Shown piece by piece: positions 47,592 to 57,915 of a DNA stretch of 64,000 nt; position 1 is the stretch's first letter, and each line of letters starts with the position of its first letter. The notes below the pieces were generated by a model, which saw only the letters and a program-made list of their open reading frames with translations, was not told the origin of the DNA and ran no database searches. The stretch spans positions 496,001 to 560,000 of the forward strand of contig NZ_AVPS01000001.1 of the NCBI RefSeq assembly GCF_000768345.1. Direction: 5' to 3'. The position numbers and the translations under genes were made by a program. This DNA comes from Lysobacter concretionis Ko07 = DSM 16239. Lineage in GTDB: Bacteria > Pseudomonadota > Gammaproteobacteria > Xanthomonadales > Xanthomonadaceae.

Positions 47592-48365
47592 ATGACCCCA
47601 TTGCTGAGCCTGATGCAGGCCGCCACCGTTGTTGAACCCCTGCCCGAGGACGTTGCTGCCAACGCCGTCCAGGGTCTGCCCGCCGCGGTGGCGGGCGATG
47701 GCGGTCTGGACCTGCTGCAACTGGTCCTGCATGCCTCGCTGCCGGTGCAGCTGGTGATGGTGCTGCTGCTGTTCGCGTCGATCGCCTCGTGGGTGATCAT
47801 CTTCCGCAAGACCAAGGTGCTCAATCGCGCCGAACGCGAGGCGGAGACCTTCGAGGAGCGCTTCTGGTCCGGCACCGAACTGACCAAGCTGTACACCGGC
47901 GCGACCAGCCGCAACCGCGATACCGGCGGCATGGAGTCGATCTTCGAGGCCGGCTTCCGCGAGTATTCGCGCCAGCGCCGCGTCGCCGACGTGCGCATGC
48001 AGCTGGAAACCGCCCAGCGCGGCATGCGGGTCGCCACTGCGCGCGAGCTGGACGGCCTGGAGCGCAACCTGGAATTCCTCGCCAACGTCGGCTCGATCGC
48101 GCCGTATGTCGGCCTGTTCGGCACCGTGTGGGGAATCATGATTTCCTTCCAGGGCCTGGCGAATGTCACCGAGGCGACCATCGCCAGCGTCGCGCCGGGC
48201 ATCTCCGAGGCGCTGATCGCCACCGCGATGGGCCTGTTCGCGGCGATCCCGGCGGTGTGGGCGTACAACCGGTTCGCGACCAAGGTCGAGCGCATCGCGG
48301 TGCGCTATGACGCCTTCTCCGAGGAGTTCTCCTCGATCCTCGAGCGCCAGGTTCCGCAGGAATGA
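47592..48365 (+). CDS. tolQ: Tol-Pal motor subunit TolQ
   Basis: A 257-residue inner-membrane protein of the ExbB/MotA family with three helices (LVMVLLLFASIASWVIIF; FLANVGSIAPYVGLFGTVWG IMISF; ALIATAMGLFAAIPAVWAYN). The proton-channel threonine region GLFGTVWGIM and the GISEALIATAMGLFAA segment are conserved. With TolR it energises TolA during division and maintains outer-membrane integrity. First of the tolQRAB-pal-cpoB genes. Confidence 0.96.
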   Translation: MTPLLSLMQAATVVEPLPEDVAANAVQGLPAAVAGDGGLDLLQLVLHASLPVQLVMVLLLFASIASWVIIFRKTKVLNRAEREAETFEERFWSGTELTKLYTGATSRNRDTGGMESIFEAGFREYSRQRRVADVRMQLETAQRGMRVATARELDGLERNLEFLANVGSIAPYVGLFGTVWGIMISFQGLANVTEATIASVAPGISEALIATAMGLFAAIPAVWAYNRFATKVERIAVRYDAFSEEFSSILERQVPQE

Positions 48366-48463
48366 TCCGGCGCCGCGCGGCCGCTTGAGTGCCGTGCGAT
48401 CCATCGGCCCCGTCGCCGAACCGGCCCGAATCGATCCCGCAACCTTCAATCCGGAAACACGCC

Positions 48464-48900
<437 letters not shown>

Positions 48901-48904
<4 letters not shown>

Positions 48905-49893
48905 GGGAAACCCGCGCCGATACCCAGCAGGCCATCCTGCTGGCGATTGCCCTGCATGTGGTGCTGTTTGCACTGATGTTCGCCGGCCTGTGGTGGACCC
49001 GGACGGCGGTGACCGTGTCGGCCGCCGGCGCGCCGGTGGAGGCCGAACTGGTCGACGCCAATGCGCTGTCGGCCTCGATGCGCAAGGTGCTCAGCGATCG
49101 CCCCGAGCCGGCGGCGCCGTTGCCGGAGCCGCAACCCGAGCCGGAGCCGGTCGAGGAGCCGGTGGCGCCACCCCCGCAGCCGTTGCCGGCACCGGTGCCC
49201 GAGGACGCGCCGACGCCGCCGCAGTCGAAACCGCAGGATTTCATCCCCAAACCCGACACCACCGAGCAGGCCGCAGTCGTGGCTACCCCGACGCCGACGC
49301 CATCGGACGAGCAGAAGCTGCAGGAGGAAAAACGCCGCCAGGCCCAGGTCGACCTGACCGAGCAGAAGCGTCAGGAGGAAGCGGAGCGCAAGCGCCGGCT
49401 CGCCCAGGAGGCGCAGGAAACCGCGGAACGTGAGCGCAAGCTGGCCGAAATCCAGCGCAAGCGCGCCGCCGCCGCGCGTGAAATCGAACTGGCGGAGCAG
49501 CGGCTCAAGCAGATCGCCGATGCGCGTGCCCTTGCCCAGGCCGGCCCCGCGTCGACTGCGGCTGGGGCGTCCAGCGCCAGCCCGCCGCCGGGAAACAACG
49601 GCACCGATACCGGGCTGGAAGCGCGTTACGCCGCCGCCCTGCAGGAAGCGATCCTGTCGAAATGGACCCGTCCCGAAACGGTGCCGGTGGGCGCGCGGTG
49701 CCGGCTGGTGATCAAGCAATTGCCGGGCGGCGAGGTGATGAGCGCGGAAGTTTCCTCCCCTTGCGCCTACGATGAACAGGGTCGACGCTCGATCGAGGCC
49801 GCCGTGCTCAAGGCGCAACCGCTGCCGTACGCCGGCTTTGAAAAGGTGTTCGTGCGCACCCTGACCCTGAATTTCGAGGCGCGCGACCGCTGA
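48901..49893 (+). CDS. tolA: Tol-Pal energy transducer TolA
   Basis: A 330-residue protein with one N-terminal helix ([21 protein letters not shown]), a long Pro/Glu-rich then Ala/Lys/Glu/Arg-rich helical stalk ([40 protein letters not shown], roughly residues 130-210) and a C-terminal domain ([18 protein letters not shown] ... [18 protein letters not shown] ... [18 protein letters not shown]) that contacts TolB and Pal across the periplasm. GTG start at 48901. Confidence 0.94.
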
Positions 49894-49987
49894 CCGGTCC
49901 CGAGTCTCTACAATCCGCGTGTTCAGCTTTGAGAAAGCGTTCACACGGATGCTGTTACACCTTCAGCCTCTCCGCCAGGATCTACCA

Positions 49988-51322
49988 ATGAACCGATTGA
50001 CCCCGAGACTGGCCGCGTTGTTCGCGGTGCTGGCCTTCCTGATGATCGTCCCGCTCTCCGCGCTTGCCCAGCAACGCGGGCTGGAGCTGGACATCGTGGG
50101 CGGCAACGCATCGGCCCTGCCGATCGCGGTGGTGCCCATGCCGTACCAGGGCAATGGTGCCGCGCCGCAGACCGACATCGCCTCGGTCATCACCGCCGAC
50201 CTCAACCGCTCCGGGCAGTTCCGCAGCCTGCGCGAATCCGACCTGATCGAGCGTCCCACCCGTGGCAGCGAGGTCAACTACCCGACCTGGCGTGCGCTCA
50301 ACCAGGATTACCTGGTGGTGGGTCGGGTGACCGACGGCGGCAGCGGCAGTTACCGGGTCGAGTACGAACTGTTCGACGTTGCCACCCAGCAGCGCCTGCT
50401 GGGCTTTGCGATGACCGCGCGCAGCAACGCCATGCGCGATGTCGCCCACCAGATCGCCGACGCGATCTACGAGAAGATCCTCGGCGTGCCGGGCGCGTTC
50501 TATACCCGCATCGCCTACATCACCGCCAAGGGCGTCGGCTCCAGTGCCAGCTACGCGCTGATGGTGGCCGACTCGGACGGTTACAACCCGCAGACCGTGG
50601 TCAGCTCGCCCGAACCGCTGTTGTCACCGGCCTGGAGTCCGGACGGGAACAAGCTGGCGTACGTCAGTTTTGAAAGCGGCAATTCGGCGATCTACATCCA
50701 GAACATCAGCACCGGCAGCCGCGAGGTGGTATCCAAATTCCGCGGTATCAACGGCGCACCGGCGTTCTCGCCCGATGGCAGCAAGCTGGCCCTGACCCTG
50801 TCGCGCAGCGGCAACCCGGAAATCTACGTGATGGATCTGGGCAGCCGGGCATTGACCCAGCTCACCAACCATTTCGGCATCGATACCGAGCCGGAATGGA
50901 GTGCGGATGGGAGTTCGATCTATTTCACTTCCGACCGCGGCGGTGGACCGCAGATCTACCGGGTTTCCGCCGCCGGTGGCAGCGCCAGCCGGGCGACGTT
51001 CCAGGGCAGTTACAACGCCAGCGCCTCGGTGTCGAAGGATGGCAAGAAGATCGCCACGGCGCAGGGCGCGGGCAATACCTATCGCATCGCGATTATGGAT
51101 TCGAGCCTCGGGTCGCCGCGGTGGAGCACGCTGTCGCCGGGTTCGTTGGATGAGTCCCCGAGCTTTGCACCCAATGGCGCGATGATCATCTATGCTGCCA
51201 GGGAAGGTACGCGTGGCGTGTTGTATGCCGTGTCGTCCGACGGCCGGGTACGCCAGCGTCTGGTCCTGGCCGATGGCGATGTCCGTGAACCGGCTTGGGG
51301 GCCATTCCGCACACCGCAGTGA
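49988..51322 (+). CDS. tolB: Tol-Pal translocation protein TolB
   Basis: A 444-residue periplasmic protein with a signal peptide ([23 protein letters not shown]). An N-terminal domain ([21 protein letters not shown]) is followed by a six-bladed propeller with [37 protein letters not shown] and [20 protein letters not shown]. It docks on Pal and is moved by TolA. The ATG at 49988 is preferred; an in-frame start at 49919 adds residues before the signal peptide. Confidence 0.96.
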   Translation: MNRLTPRLAALFAVLAFLMIVPLSALAQQRGLELDIVGGNASALPIAVVPMPYQGNGAAPQTDIASVITADLNRSGQFRSLRESDLIERPTRGSEVNYPTWRALNQDYLVVGRVTDGGSGSYRVEYELFDVATQQRLLGFAMTARSNAMRDVAHQIADAIYEKILGVPGAFYTRIAYITAKGVGSSASYALMVADSDGYNPQTVVSSPEPLLSPAWSPDGNKLAYVSFESGNSAIYIQNISTGSREVVSKFRGINGAPAFSPDGSKLALTLSRSGNPEIYVMDLGSRALTQLTNHFGIDTEPEWSADGSSIYFTSDRGGGPQIYRVSAAGGSASRATFQGSYNASASVSKDGKKIATAQGAGNTYRIAIMDSSLGSPRWSTLSPGSLDESPSFAPNGAMIIYAAREGTRGVLYAVSSDGRVRQRLVLADGDVREPAWGPFRTPQ

Positions 51323-51427
51323 AAGTCGTCCTGATCAGCCGACATTCTCCCGCGATGTGCTGCCCGTTTTCGGGTTTCCGGATTGGGTTTTCCGGGTTTC
51401 GTTCCGGATGATTTCCCCGGGTTGTTT

Positions 51428-51539
51428 GCCTGAACCGGCCGTTCGACCCGTTTTGTGCAAACAGCCAGCTTCAACCCGGTAGTTCCAGACCGGCCAGCCT
51501 AGAATCTGGCAGCCTCAAGCCCGGCGGCTTCAAACCCGG
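51428..51539. repeat. Imperfect short tandem CCGG repeat before pal
   Basis: About five to seven imperfect 14-16 bp units ending in ACCGG, CCCGG or TCTGG follow one another (for example CCAGCTTCAACCCGG, CAGCCTCAAGCCCGG, CGGCTTCAAACCCGG). They fill much of the 284-bp tolB-pal spacer. No gene is visible there. A TAGAAT at 51500 could be a -10 for pal but has no clear -35. Confidence 0.55.
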
Positions 51540-51606
51540 GTATTTTCGTACCATCAACGTTTCCCACCCACCGTTTTATCTGCACCGCCAAGACGAGGAA
51601 ATGACT

Positions 51607-52119
51607 ATGAACACCACCACACGTGTCCTGATTGCCGCACTGCTGTGTGCCGCGGCCATTGGTTGCTCCAAGAAGGTGAAGGAAGCGCCGCCGGTCGACA
51701 GCGGTGCCAGCGCTCCGGTCACCCAGCCGGCTCCAGCCACCTCGGGCGTGTACGGCCCCGGCGATCTGGACAGCGATGCCTGCCTGCGCCAGCGGGTGGT
51801 CTACTTCGACCTGGACCGTGACGCCCTGCGTCCGGAATTCCAGGCCCTGGTCGGCTGCCACGCCAAGTACCTGCGCGACCGTCCGACCTCGCGCATGACC
51901 CTGGAAGGCCACGCCGACGAGCGCGGCAGCCGCGAGTACAACCTGGGTCTCGGCGAGCGCCGCGGCAACTCGGTGTCCTCGGCGATCCAGGCCAACGGCG
52001 GCTCGGGCAGCCAGCAGACCGTGGTCAGCTACGGTGAAGAGCGCCCGGTGTGCACGGCGTCCAACGAGGACTGCTGGGCCAAGAACCGTCGCGTCGAGAT
52101 CATCTACACCGAAAAGTAA
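51607..52119 (+). CDS. pal: Peptidoglycan-associated lipoprotein Pal
   Basis: A 170-residue outer-membrane lipoprotein: leader and lipobox (RVLIAALLCAAAIGC-S), a Pro/Ala-rich linker, then an OmpA-like peptidoglycan-binding domain with YFDLDRDALRPEF, TLEGHADERGSREYNLGLGE RR and CWAKNRRVEIIY. The start at 51607 has GAGGAA at good spacing; the ATG six bases upstream lies too close to that site. Cysteines in ACLRQ, GCHAKY, VCTASNEDCW suggest a disulfide-containing variant. Confidence 0.95.
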   Translation: MNTTTRVLIAALLCAAAIGCSKKVKEAPPVDSGASAPVTQPAPATSGVYGPGDLDSDACLRQRVVYFDLDRDALRPEFQALVGCHAKYLRDRPTSRMTLEGHADERGSREYNLGLGERRGNSVSSAIQANGGSGSQQTVVSYGEERPVCTASNEDCWAKNRRVEIIYTEK

Positions 52120-52131
52120 GAAAGGCAATCC

Positions 52132-52938
52132 ATGATGCGCAAATTGTCGATTGCAGTTGCGACATCGCTGGTTGCAGCGGCGGCCCTCGTGGCCGCCGCA
52201 CCGGCCTTCGCCCAGCGAATGAGCCTGGCCGAACGGGTCGGTCTGCTGGAGCAGCAGGCGGGCAACAACCAGGCGACCGTCGACCTCCTGCGGCAGGTGA
52301 ACCTGCTCAAGGAGGAAGTGACTTCGCTGCGGGCCCAGATCGAGGAACTCGGCCATGAGCAGGAGCAGCTCAAGGGCACCACGCGCGCCCAGTACCTGGA
52401 TCTGGACGGTCGGATCAACCGGATCGAGGGCGATGGCACGCCGGATGGGCTGACTCCGGAACGCCCGGCAGCTCCGCCGACCGCGGTCAATGCCCCTGCA
52501 GACCGGGCCCCCAGTGTGTACGGCGATGCGGGCAAGCTGGCGCAAAGCGCCGATGAACGCAGCGCCTACGATGTCGCGTTCGATGCACTCAAGCGTGGCG
52601 ACTACGCGGAGTCCGCACGTCTTTTCCACTCCTTCCTCGGCCATTACCCGGGCGGCGTCTATGCGCCCAACGCCTTGTACTGGCTGGGCGAGAGTTATTA
52701 CGTCACCCAGAATTACCAGCTTGCCCTGGACCAGTTCCAGGCCTTGCTGCAGCGTTACCCGACCCACGACAAGGCCCCGGGCGCATTGCTCAAGGTCGGC
52801 CTGTCGCAGCAGGGGTTGAAGCAGGAAAATGCGGCCGAACGCACCCTGACCGAAGTCACCACGCGCTATCCGGGAACCGATGCGGCGCGCATCGCGACCG
52901 ACCGCCTCGGTGCGATCCAGCTGGGTCGCCTGCAGTAG
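52132..52938 (+). CDS. cpoB: Cell division coordinator CpoB (YbgF)
   Basis: A 268-residue periplasmic protein: a signal peptide (SIAVATSLVAAAALVAAAPAFA-Q), a trimerising coiled coil at residues about 30-85 (RVGLLEQQAGNNQATVDLLR; SLRAQIEELGHEQEQLKG) and TPR repeats (ERSAYDVAFDALKRGDYAES; AENPNALYWLGESYY-type helices). It links PBP1b activity with Tol assembly during outer-membrane constriction. The ATG at 52132 follows pal by 12 bp. Confidence 0.94.
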   Translation: MMRKLSIAVATSLVAAAALVAAAPAFAQRMSLAERVGLLEQQAGNNQATVDLLRQVNLLKEEVTSLRAQIEELGHEQEQLKGTTRAQYLDLDGRINRIEGDGTPDGLTPERPAAPPTAVNAPADRAPSVYGDAGKLAQSADERSAYDVAFDALKRGDYAESARLFHSFLGHYPGGVYAPNALYWLGESYYVTQNYQLALDQFQALLQRYPTHDKAPGALLKVGLSQQGLKQENAAERTLTEVTTRYPGTDAARIATDRLGAIQLGRLQ

Positions 52939-52979
52939 CGGCAGCGCCCGCCGGCCACCGGGTCGGCTAAAATATCGTG

Positions 52980-53657
52980 ATGAACGTTGCACTCCCCGAG
53001 GCGGCCCCGTTGTCGCCCGATCGCCTGCGTCTGACCGAGATCTTCCTGTCGTTGCAGGGCGAGTCGCGCAGCATCGGCTGGCCGACGGTCTTCGTCCGCC
53101 TGACCGGCTGTCCGCTGCGCTGCCAGTACTGCGATACCGCCTACGCCTTCCACGGAGGCCAGTGGTGGGATGTCGACGGCATCCTGGCCGAGGTCGCCCG
53201 CCACGGTGCCCGCCATGTCTGTGTCACCGGCGGCGAGCCGCTCGCGCAGAAGCGCTGCATCGGCCTGCTCGAACGCCTGTGCGACGCGGGTTACGAGGTG
53301 TCGCTGGAGACTTCCGGCGCGCTCGACATCGGCGAGGTCGATCCGCGGGTATCGCGGGTGCTGGATATCAAGACGCCGGGCTCCGCCGAGGTCGCGCGCA
53401 ATCTGTGGAGCAATATCGCGTTGCTGACCCCGCACGACCAGGTCAAGTTCGTGATCTGCTCGCGCGAGGACTACGACTGGGCGCGTGGAATCGTCGAGGA
53501 GCACCGCCTGACCGATCGTTGCGACGTGATGTTTTCCCCCAGCTTCAGCCAGATCCGTCCGCGGGAACTGGCCGACTGGATCATCGCTGACCACCTGCCG
53601 GTGCGCTTCCAGTTGCAGCTGCACAAGATCCTGTGGGATGACGAGCCCGGCCGCTGA
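52980..53657 (+). CDS. queE: 7-carboxy-7-deazaguanine synthase (queuosine biosynthesis)
   Basis: A 225-residue radical SAM enzyme that rearranges 6-carboxytetrahydropterin to 7-carboxy-7-deazaguanine. The [4Fe-4S] motif is CPLRCQYC with the preceding TGxP element (VRLTGCPLRCQYCDTAYAF), followed by VTGGEPLAQK and LETSGALDI. Conserved FLSLQGESRSIGWPTVFVRL opens the protein. The ATG at 52980 is preferred to the adjoining in-frame GTG at 52977. queC follows on the same strand. Confidence 0.95.
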   Translation: MNVALPEAAPLSPDRLRLTEIFLSLQGESRSIGWPTVFVRLTGCPLRCQYCDTAYAFHGGQWWDVDGILAEVARHGARHVCVTGGEPLAQKRCIGLLERLCDAGYEVSLETSGALDIGEVDPRVSRVLDIKTPGSAEVARNLWSNIALLTPHDQVKFVICSREDYDWARGIVEEHRLTDRCDVMFSPSFSQIRPRELADWIIADHLPVRFQLQLHKILWDDEPGR

Positions 53658-53824
53658 CCTCGGCGAAGTCAGGCCTGTTCCGCCCACAACTAGACGTGGC
53701 GGGTTACTCCCCAGAACGGCATCGCGGGGCGCTACACGGCCCGTCCCTCCGGCCTGCGTCGGATCGCGGCCCTTGATGCCGAGCCCGCGGCCCGTCCGCA
53801 CTCCTCAAAAAAGTTGACCCGCTC

Positions 53825-54499
53825 ATGAAAAACGCCGTCGTTCTCGTTTCCGGAGGCATGGATTCCGCCGTCGTCATCGCGATGGCGCGCGAGCAGGGCT
53901 TCGCCGTCCATGCGCTGAGCCTGGACTACGGCCAGCGCCATACCTCCGAGCTTGCGGCCGCCGACCGGGTCGCCAAGGCCCTCGGTGTGGTCGCGCACAA
54001 GACCGTCAGCGTGGACCTGCGCAGCATCGGAGGCTCCGCGTTGACCGACGAGATCGACGTCCCGCTCGACGAGGCCTCCGGTGCCGACGCGATCCCGGTG
54101 ACCTACGTGCCGGCACGCAACACGATCATGCTGTCCGTCGCGCTGGGCTGGGCCGAAGTGCTGGGTGCGGCCGACCTGTTCTGCGGCGTCAACGCGGTGG
54201 ATTACTCCGGCTATCCCGATTGCCGCCCCGAATTCATCGCGGCCTTCGAGAAGCTGGCGAACCTCGCCACCAAGGCCGGCGTGGAGGGCGCTGGCATCCG
54301 CGTGCACGCGCCGCTGCAATTCATGAGCAAGGCGGACATCGTGCGCGAAGGCCTGCGCCTGGGGGTGGACTTCGCCGACACCGTGTCCTGCTACAAAGCC
54401 GATGACGAAGGCCGCGCCTGCGGGCACTGCGACGCGTGCCGCCTGCGAGCCGAAGGCTTTGCCGGCGCGGGCATCCCGGACCCGACACGGTACGCATGA
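53825..54499 (+). CDS. queC: 7-cyano-7-deazaguanine synthase
   Basis: A 224-residue ATP-PPi loop enzyme that converts the carboxylate made by QueE to the nitrile preQ0 in two ATP-dependent steps. It has the loop [27 protein letters not shown], and a C-terminal zinc site [20 protein letters not shown]. The 167-bp gap to queE has no recognisable preQ1 riboswitch. tRNA-Lys lies 80 bp downstream; the queuosine target tRNAs are not in the window. Confidence 0.95.
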   Translation: MKNAVVLVSGGMDSAVVIAMAREQGFAVHALSLDYGQRHTSELAAADRVAKALGVVAHKTVSVDLRSIGGSALTDEIDVPLDEASGADAIPVTYVPARNTIMLSVALGWAEVLGAADLFCGVNAVDYSGYPDCRPEFIAAFEKLANLATKAGVEGAGIRVHAPLQFMSKADIVREGLRLGVDFADTVSCYKADDEGRACGHCDACRLRAEGFAGAGIPDPTRYA

Positions 54500-54579
54500 C
54501 GCATCGTCCGTCACTGTTTCGCACGGGGCGGGGGACTTGCGTTAGAATTCACGCCCCCGGCGCAAGGCCGGGTGCGTGT

Positions 54580-54655
54580 GGGCCGTTAGCTCAGTCGGTA
54601 GAGCATCGGACTTTTAATCCGCTGGTCGATGGTTCGAATCCATCACGGCCCACCA
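54580..54655 (+). tRNA. tRNA-Lys (anticodon TTT)
   Basis: A 76-nt gene with encoded CCA. The acceptor stem GGGCCGT pairs with ACGGCCC; the D arm reads TAGCTCAGTCGGTAGAGC; the anticodon loop is CTTTTAA with TTT; the T arm has GGTTCGAATCC. A TAGAAT at 54543-54548 is a plausible -10 before a GC-rich discriminator. No integrase or attachment duplication is seen downstream. Confidence 0.97.
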
Positions 54656-54811
54656 TCTCCGGCTTGCATTCGCGCTCGCTGTCGGAACTGCCTTGATCGC
54701 ACGGCTGCACCCACGGCTTGTTCGCCTGATTGAAACTGTGCTGCCTCGATTTGCGTCCGCAGGTGCTCGATGGGGGCTGAAGTCTCACGCCGTCTTGTCG
54801 TGGCCGCGCGC

Positions 54812-56638
54812 TCACGCCACGTCGCAATCCAGCAACTGCTGCAGCACCGCTTCGCCGTAGCGCTCCAGCTTGCTGGCGCCGATGCCGGGAATCTGGCCGA
54901 GTTCGTCGAGGTCGCCCGGGTCGGATTCGGCGATCGCGCGCAGGGTCGCGTCGTGGAAGATCACGTAGGCGGGGACGTTCTGTTCGCGGGCCGTTTCCGC
55001 GCGCCAGCCGCGCAGGGCGCGGAAGCGGGCGGCTTCCTCCGGGGCCAGGTCGATCGGCGGCGGGGCGGAACCGTTGCGTTTGCGGGTGTTGGCCGGTTTG
55101 GGTGCATCGCGACGGAAGTGCAACTGGCGCTCGCCTCGCAACACCGGACCGGCGTCGCTGGTCAGGCGGAAGGCGCCATGGCGCTCGTGGTCGGCTTCCA
55201 GCAGGCCGGCGGCCACCAGCTGCCGGAACACGCTGCTCCACTGGCGCGCATCGAGGTTGTCGCCGATCGCCCAGGTGCTGAGCTTGTCGTGGCCGAACTG
55301 GACCACCCGGTCGGTGGGCGTGCCGCGCAATACGTCGATGACGTGGCCGGCACCGAAGCGCTGCCCGGTGCGATAGACGCAGGACAGCGCCTTGCGGGCG
55401 ACCTCGGTGCCGTCCCAGCTTTCCGGCGGGTTCAGGCAGTTGTCGCAGTTGCCGCAGTTGCCGGGATGGCTTTCGGCGAACCATCCCAGCAGCGCCTGTC
55501 GGCGGCACCGGGTGGACTCACAATAGCCCAGCAGGGCGTCGAGCTTGCGCAGTTCCAGCCGTTTGCGCTCGTCGCTGGCCTCGCCCTGGTTGATCAGCAT
55601 GCGCAGGTTGACCACGTCGCCCAGGCCGTAGTTGAGCCAGGCCTCGGCCGGCTCGCCATCGCGGCCGGCGCGACCGGTCTCCTGGTAGTAGCCCTCGATC
55701 GACTTGGGCAGGTCGACGTGGGCGACGAAGCGCACGTCGGGCTTGTCGATGCCCATGCCGAAAGCGATCGTGGCGACCATCACCACGCCGTCCTCCTGCA
55801 GGAAGCGGCGCTGGTTGGCGGCCCGCACTTCCGCCGGCATGCCGGCGTGGTAGGGCAGGGCGTTGATGCCGGCGGCCTGCAGCTGCTCGGCGGTCTTCTC
55901 GACCCGTTTGCGGGAAAACGCGTACACGATGCCGCTGTCGCCGCGATGGCCGGCAAGGAAGTCGAGCAGCGCGCGCTGGCCGCTGCCGTCCTTCTGGGCG
56001 ACCCGGTAACGGATGTTGGGGCGGTCGAACGAACTGACGAACTGGCGTGCGTCTTCCAGCGCCAGCCGTTCGGCGATCTCGCGGCGGGTCGGCTCGTCGG
56101 CGGTGGCGGTCAACGCGATCCGCGGGATGTCGGGCCAGCGCTCGTGCAGGACGGTCAGTTCGCGGTATTCGCGGCGGAAGTCGTGGCCCCACTGGGAGAC
56201 GCAGTGGGCTTCGTCGATGGCGAACAGGGCGATGCCCGGCCCCGCGTGGGCGCGGTCGATCAGATTCAGGCAGCGCGGGCTGAGCAGGCGTTCGGGGGCG
56301 ACATAGAGCAGGTCGAGTTCGCCGGCCAGCAACCGTTGCTCGATGTCGCCGGCGGTGGCGGCATCCAGGGTCGAATTGAGGAAGGCGGCGCGCACGCCAA
56401 GCTGGTGCAGGGCTTCGACCTGGTCCTGCATCAGGGCGATCAGCGGCGAGACGACAATGCCGCAGCCTTTACGCAGCATGGCCGGCAGCTGATAGCACAG
56501 CGACTTGCCGCCGCCGGTGGGCATCAGTACGAGGGCATCGCCGCCGTTGACCACGCAGTCGATGATGGCGGCTTGTTCGCCGCGGAATTCGGGGTGTCCA
56601 AAGGTGGTGCGAAGCAGATCGAGTGCGGCGTTTTCCAT
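54812..56638 (-). CDS. recQ: ATP-dependent DNA helicase RecQ
   Basis: A 608-residue 3'-5' helicase. It shows [20 protein letters not shown], Walker [20 protein letters not shown] in [17 protein letters not shown], motif [12 protein letters not shown], the zinc-binding cysteines ([29 protein letters not shown]), the winged helix and a C-terminal HRDC domain ([23 protein letters not shown]). It acts in recombination and fork repair. The ATG at 56638 opens the conserved [13 protein letters not shown]; the longer in-frame region upstream comes from a repeat (56768-56860). Confidence 0.96.
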   Translation of the reverse strand: MENAALDLLRTTFGHPEFRGEQAAIIDCVVNGGDALVLMPTGGGKSLCYQLPAMLRKGCGIVVSPLIALMQDQVEALHQLGVRAAFLNSTLDAATAGDIEQRLLAGELDLLYVAPERLLSPRCLNLIDRAHAGPGIALFAIDEAHCVSQWGHDFRREYRELTVLHERWPDIPRIALTATADEPTRREIAERLALEDARQFVSSFDRPNIRYRVAQKDGSGQRALLDFLAGHRGDSGIVYAFSRKRVEKTAEQLQAAGINALPYHAGMPAEVRAANQRRFLQEDGVVMVATIAFGMGIDKPDVRFVAHVDLPKSIEGYYQETGRAGRDGEPAEAWLNYGLGDVVNLRMLINQGEASDERKRLELRKLDALLGYCESTRCRRQALLGWFAESHPGNCGNCDNCLNPPESWDGTEVARKALSCVYRTGQRFGAGHVIDVLRGTPTDRVVQFGHDKLSTWAIGDNLDARQWSSVFRQLVAAGLLEADHERHGAFRLTSDAGPVLRGERQLHFRRDAPKPANTRKRNGSAPPPIDLAPEEAARFRALRGWRAETAREQNVPAYVIFHDATLRAIAESDPGDLDELGQIPGIGASKLERYGEAVLQQLLDCDVA

Positions 56639-56767
56639 CGCGCTAGGGTAACAAGCGGCGATCTCGGCGACCGGGCGGACGATGCGGTTTTGTTCACCGG
56701 GGTGCGTAGTGGCAGCGCAAGTCAAGTAGTAGCAACAGCGGGACGCCGGCTTCGGATTGAGCAGCGC

Positions 56768-56860
56768 CCTGGGCGGGATTGCTCCTCGGCTCGGTCGGCC
56801 ATCCATGGCCGACTCGCCGCCGCGGGCATCCATGCCCGCTCTACGCAACACCCGTCCAGG
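56768..56860 (-). repeat. Two-hairpin element, copy 4
   Basis: Read on the minus strand it matches copy 2: outer CCTGGACGGG with CCCGCCCAGG (one G-T type mismatch), GCGGGCAT-GG-ATGCCCGC (56822-56839) and TCGGCCAT-GG-ATGGCCGA (56795-56812), with the same joining sequences. A further lone hairpin half GCCAT-CC-ATGGC occurs at about 57174-57190. Confidence 0.85.
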
Positions 56861-57046
56861 ACGCCACATCGGTCATTTACCGACATGGCGTTGCGGGGCT
56901 TTCCTTCGGCTACATGAGTAATCCGGATGTACCTGATCGGGTAACGGGCGGGCGCTGCTCGCGAAACTGGGCGCATTTCGCGGTCGGGGCGTTTCACGGG
57001 CTCAACCCGTTTTTGATTTTCCTTCGGCCGCTGGGAAGGTTTGGTG

Positions 57047-57115
57047 GCGCCTGCCGGGTGTCCCGATCACCAAGCGAATATCGTGGAGCGACTGATCGGG
57101 ATGCCCGGCAGGCGC
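57047..57115. repeat. 69-bp palindromic element, copy 2
   Basis: The reverse complement matches 32222-32290 nearly base for base. The inner stem is CCCGAT/ATCGGG here against CCCGG/CCGGG there, so both sides of the stem changed. It lies in the 600-bp recQ-dps spacer, which otherwise holds only copy 4 of the two-hairpin element and no visible gene. Confidence 0.8.
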
Positions 57116-57247
57116 TGCCTGCGCAACAGCAAACAGCGGTCTTTGTTTCGGATCCAGAAAGAGTCGAACTCAGCCAGCCATCCATGGCCGGCTTTTCTCA
57201 TTGGCCACCGGGCATCCACTGGCGCCTCGTCAGCCAAAGAGCTCCGG

Positions 57248-57829
57248 TTACTGCAACAACGAGCGCAGCATCCAGGCGTATTTCTCGTGGGTATGCAGGC
57301 GCTGGGTCAGCAGGTCGACGGTCGGGTCGTCGCTGGCGTCGTCGGCGGTCTCCAGCACGTTGCGCGCGGTGCGGCAGACGGCTTCGTTGCCGATGGTCAG
57401 CTGTCGCACCATCTCGTGCCAGTCGGGGACATCGGTGCGGCCGGCCTCCTCGGGGATGGACGACAGCTTGGTGAACTCCGCGTATGAGCCGGGGGCGTTG
57501 AAGCCCAGCGCGCGGATGCGCTCGGCGATCTCATCCAGCGCTGCCCATTGCTCGGTGTACTGGGTTTCGAACATCAGGTGCAGGCTGTTGAACATCGGCC
57601 CGGTGACGTTCCAGTGGAAGTTGTGGGTCTTCAGGTACAGCGTGAAGGCGTCGGCGAGAAAACGCGACAGGCCGTCGGCGATCTTCTTGCGATCGCCGGC
57701 GCCCATCCCGATATCGATGGCGGGGGCGCCGGCACCGGTGGAAACCGGCTTCATGCTCTTGCTGGACGTGTTCTTGCCGGAGGTGCTGCTCTTGGTCTTG
57801 CTTGCCTTTGCAGGCGCTGGCTTGGCCAT
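57248..57829 (-). CDS. dps: DNA-protecting ferritin-like protein Dps
   Basis: A 193-residue mini-ferritin. The ferroxidase-site motif is present (THNFHWNVTGPMFNSLHLMF, EQWAALDEIAERIRALG), and HTHEKYAWMLRSLL closes the protein. It binds iron, detoxifies peroxide and coats DNA as a dodecamer. The first 38 residues form an extended Lys/Ser/Thr/Ala-rich tail (KASKTKSSTSGKNTSSKSMK), longer than in E. coli Dps and suited to DNA binding. AGGAGAG before the ATG supports the start. Confidence 0.95.
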   Translation of the reverse strand: MAKPAPAKASKTKSSTSGKNTSSKSMKPVSTGAGAPAIDIGMGAGDRKKIADGLSRFLADAFTLYLKTHNFHWNVTGPMFNSLHLMFETQYTEQWAALDEIAERIRALGFNAPGSYAEFTKLSSIPEEAGRTDVPDWHEMVRQLTIGNEAVCRTARNVLETADDASDDPTVDLLTQRLHTHEKYAWMLRSLLQ

Positions 57830-57915
57830 GGTGCTCTCCTGTTCTGGAATGTTGCAGCGACAATAGGTCGCCGTGGGTTACCGCGTGAAACGCGTTGTTT
57901 GTCTTGAATGAGTCG

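Noticed and set aside
53658-53824. preQ1 riboswitch upstream of queC
   Set aside because: I see no compact aptamer-like pseudoknot pattern and the spacer is GC-rich without a clear A-rich tail.
54580-54811. Integration site of a genomic island at tRNA-Lys
   Set aside because: No duplicated tRNA 3' end, integrase or foreign gene follows; recQ comes next in normal composition.
56639-56869. N-terminal extension of recQ in frame to 56869
   Set aside because: It reads through copy 4 of the two-hairpin repeat; the conserved protein starts at 56638.
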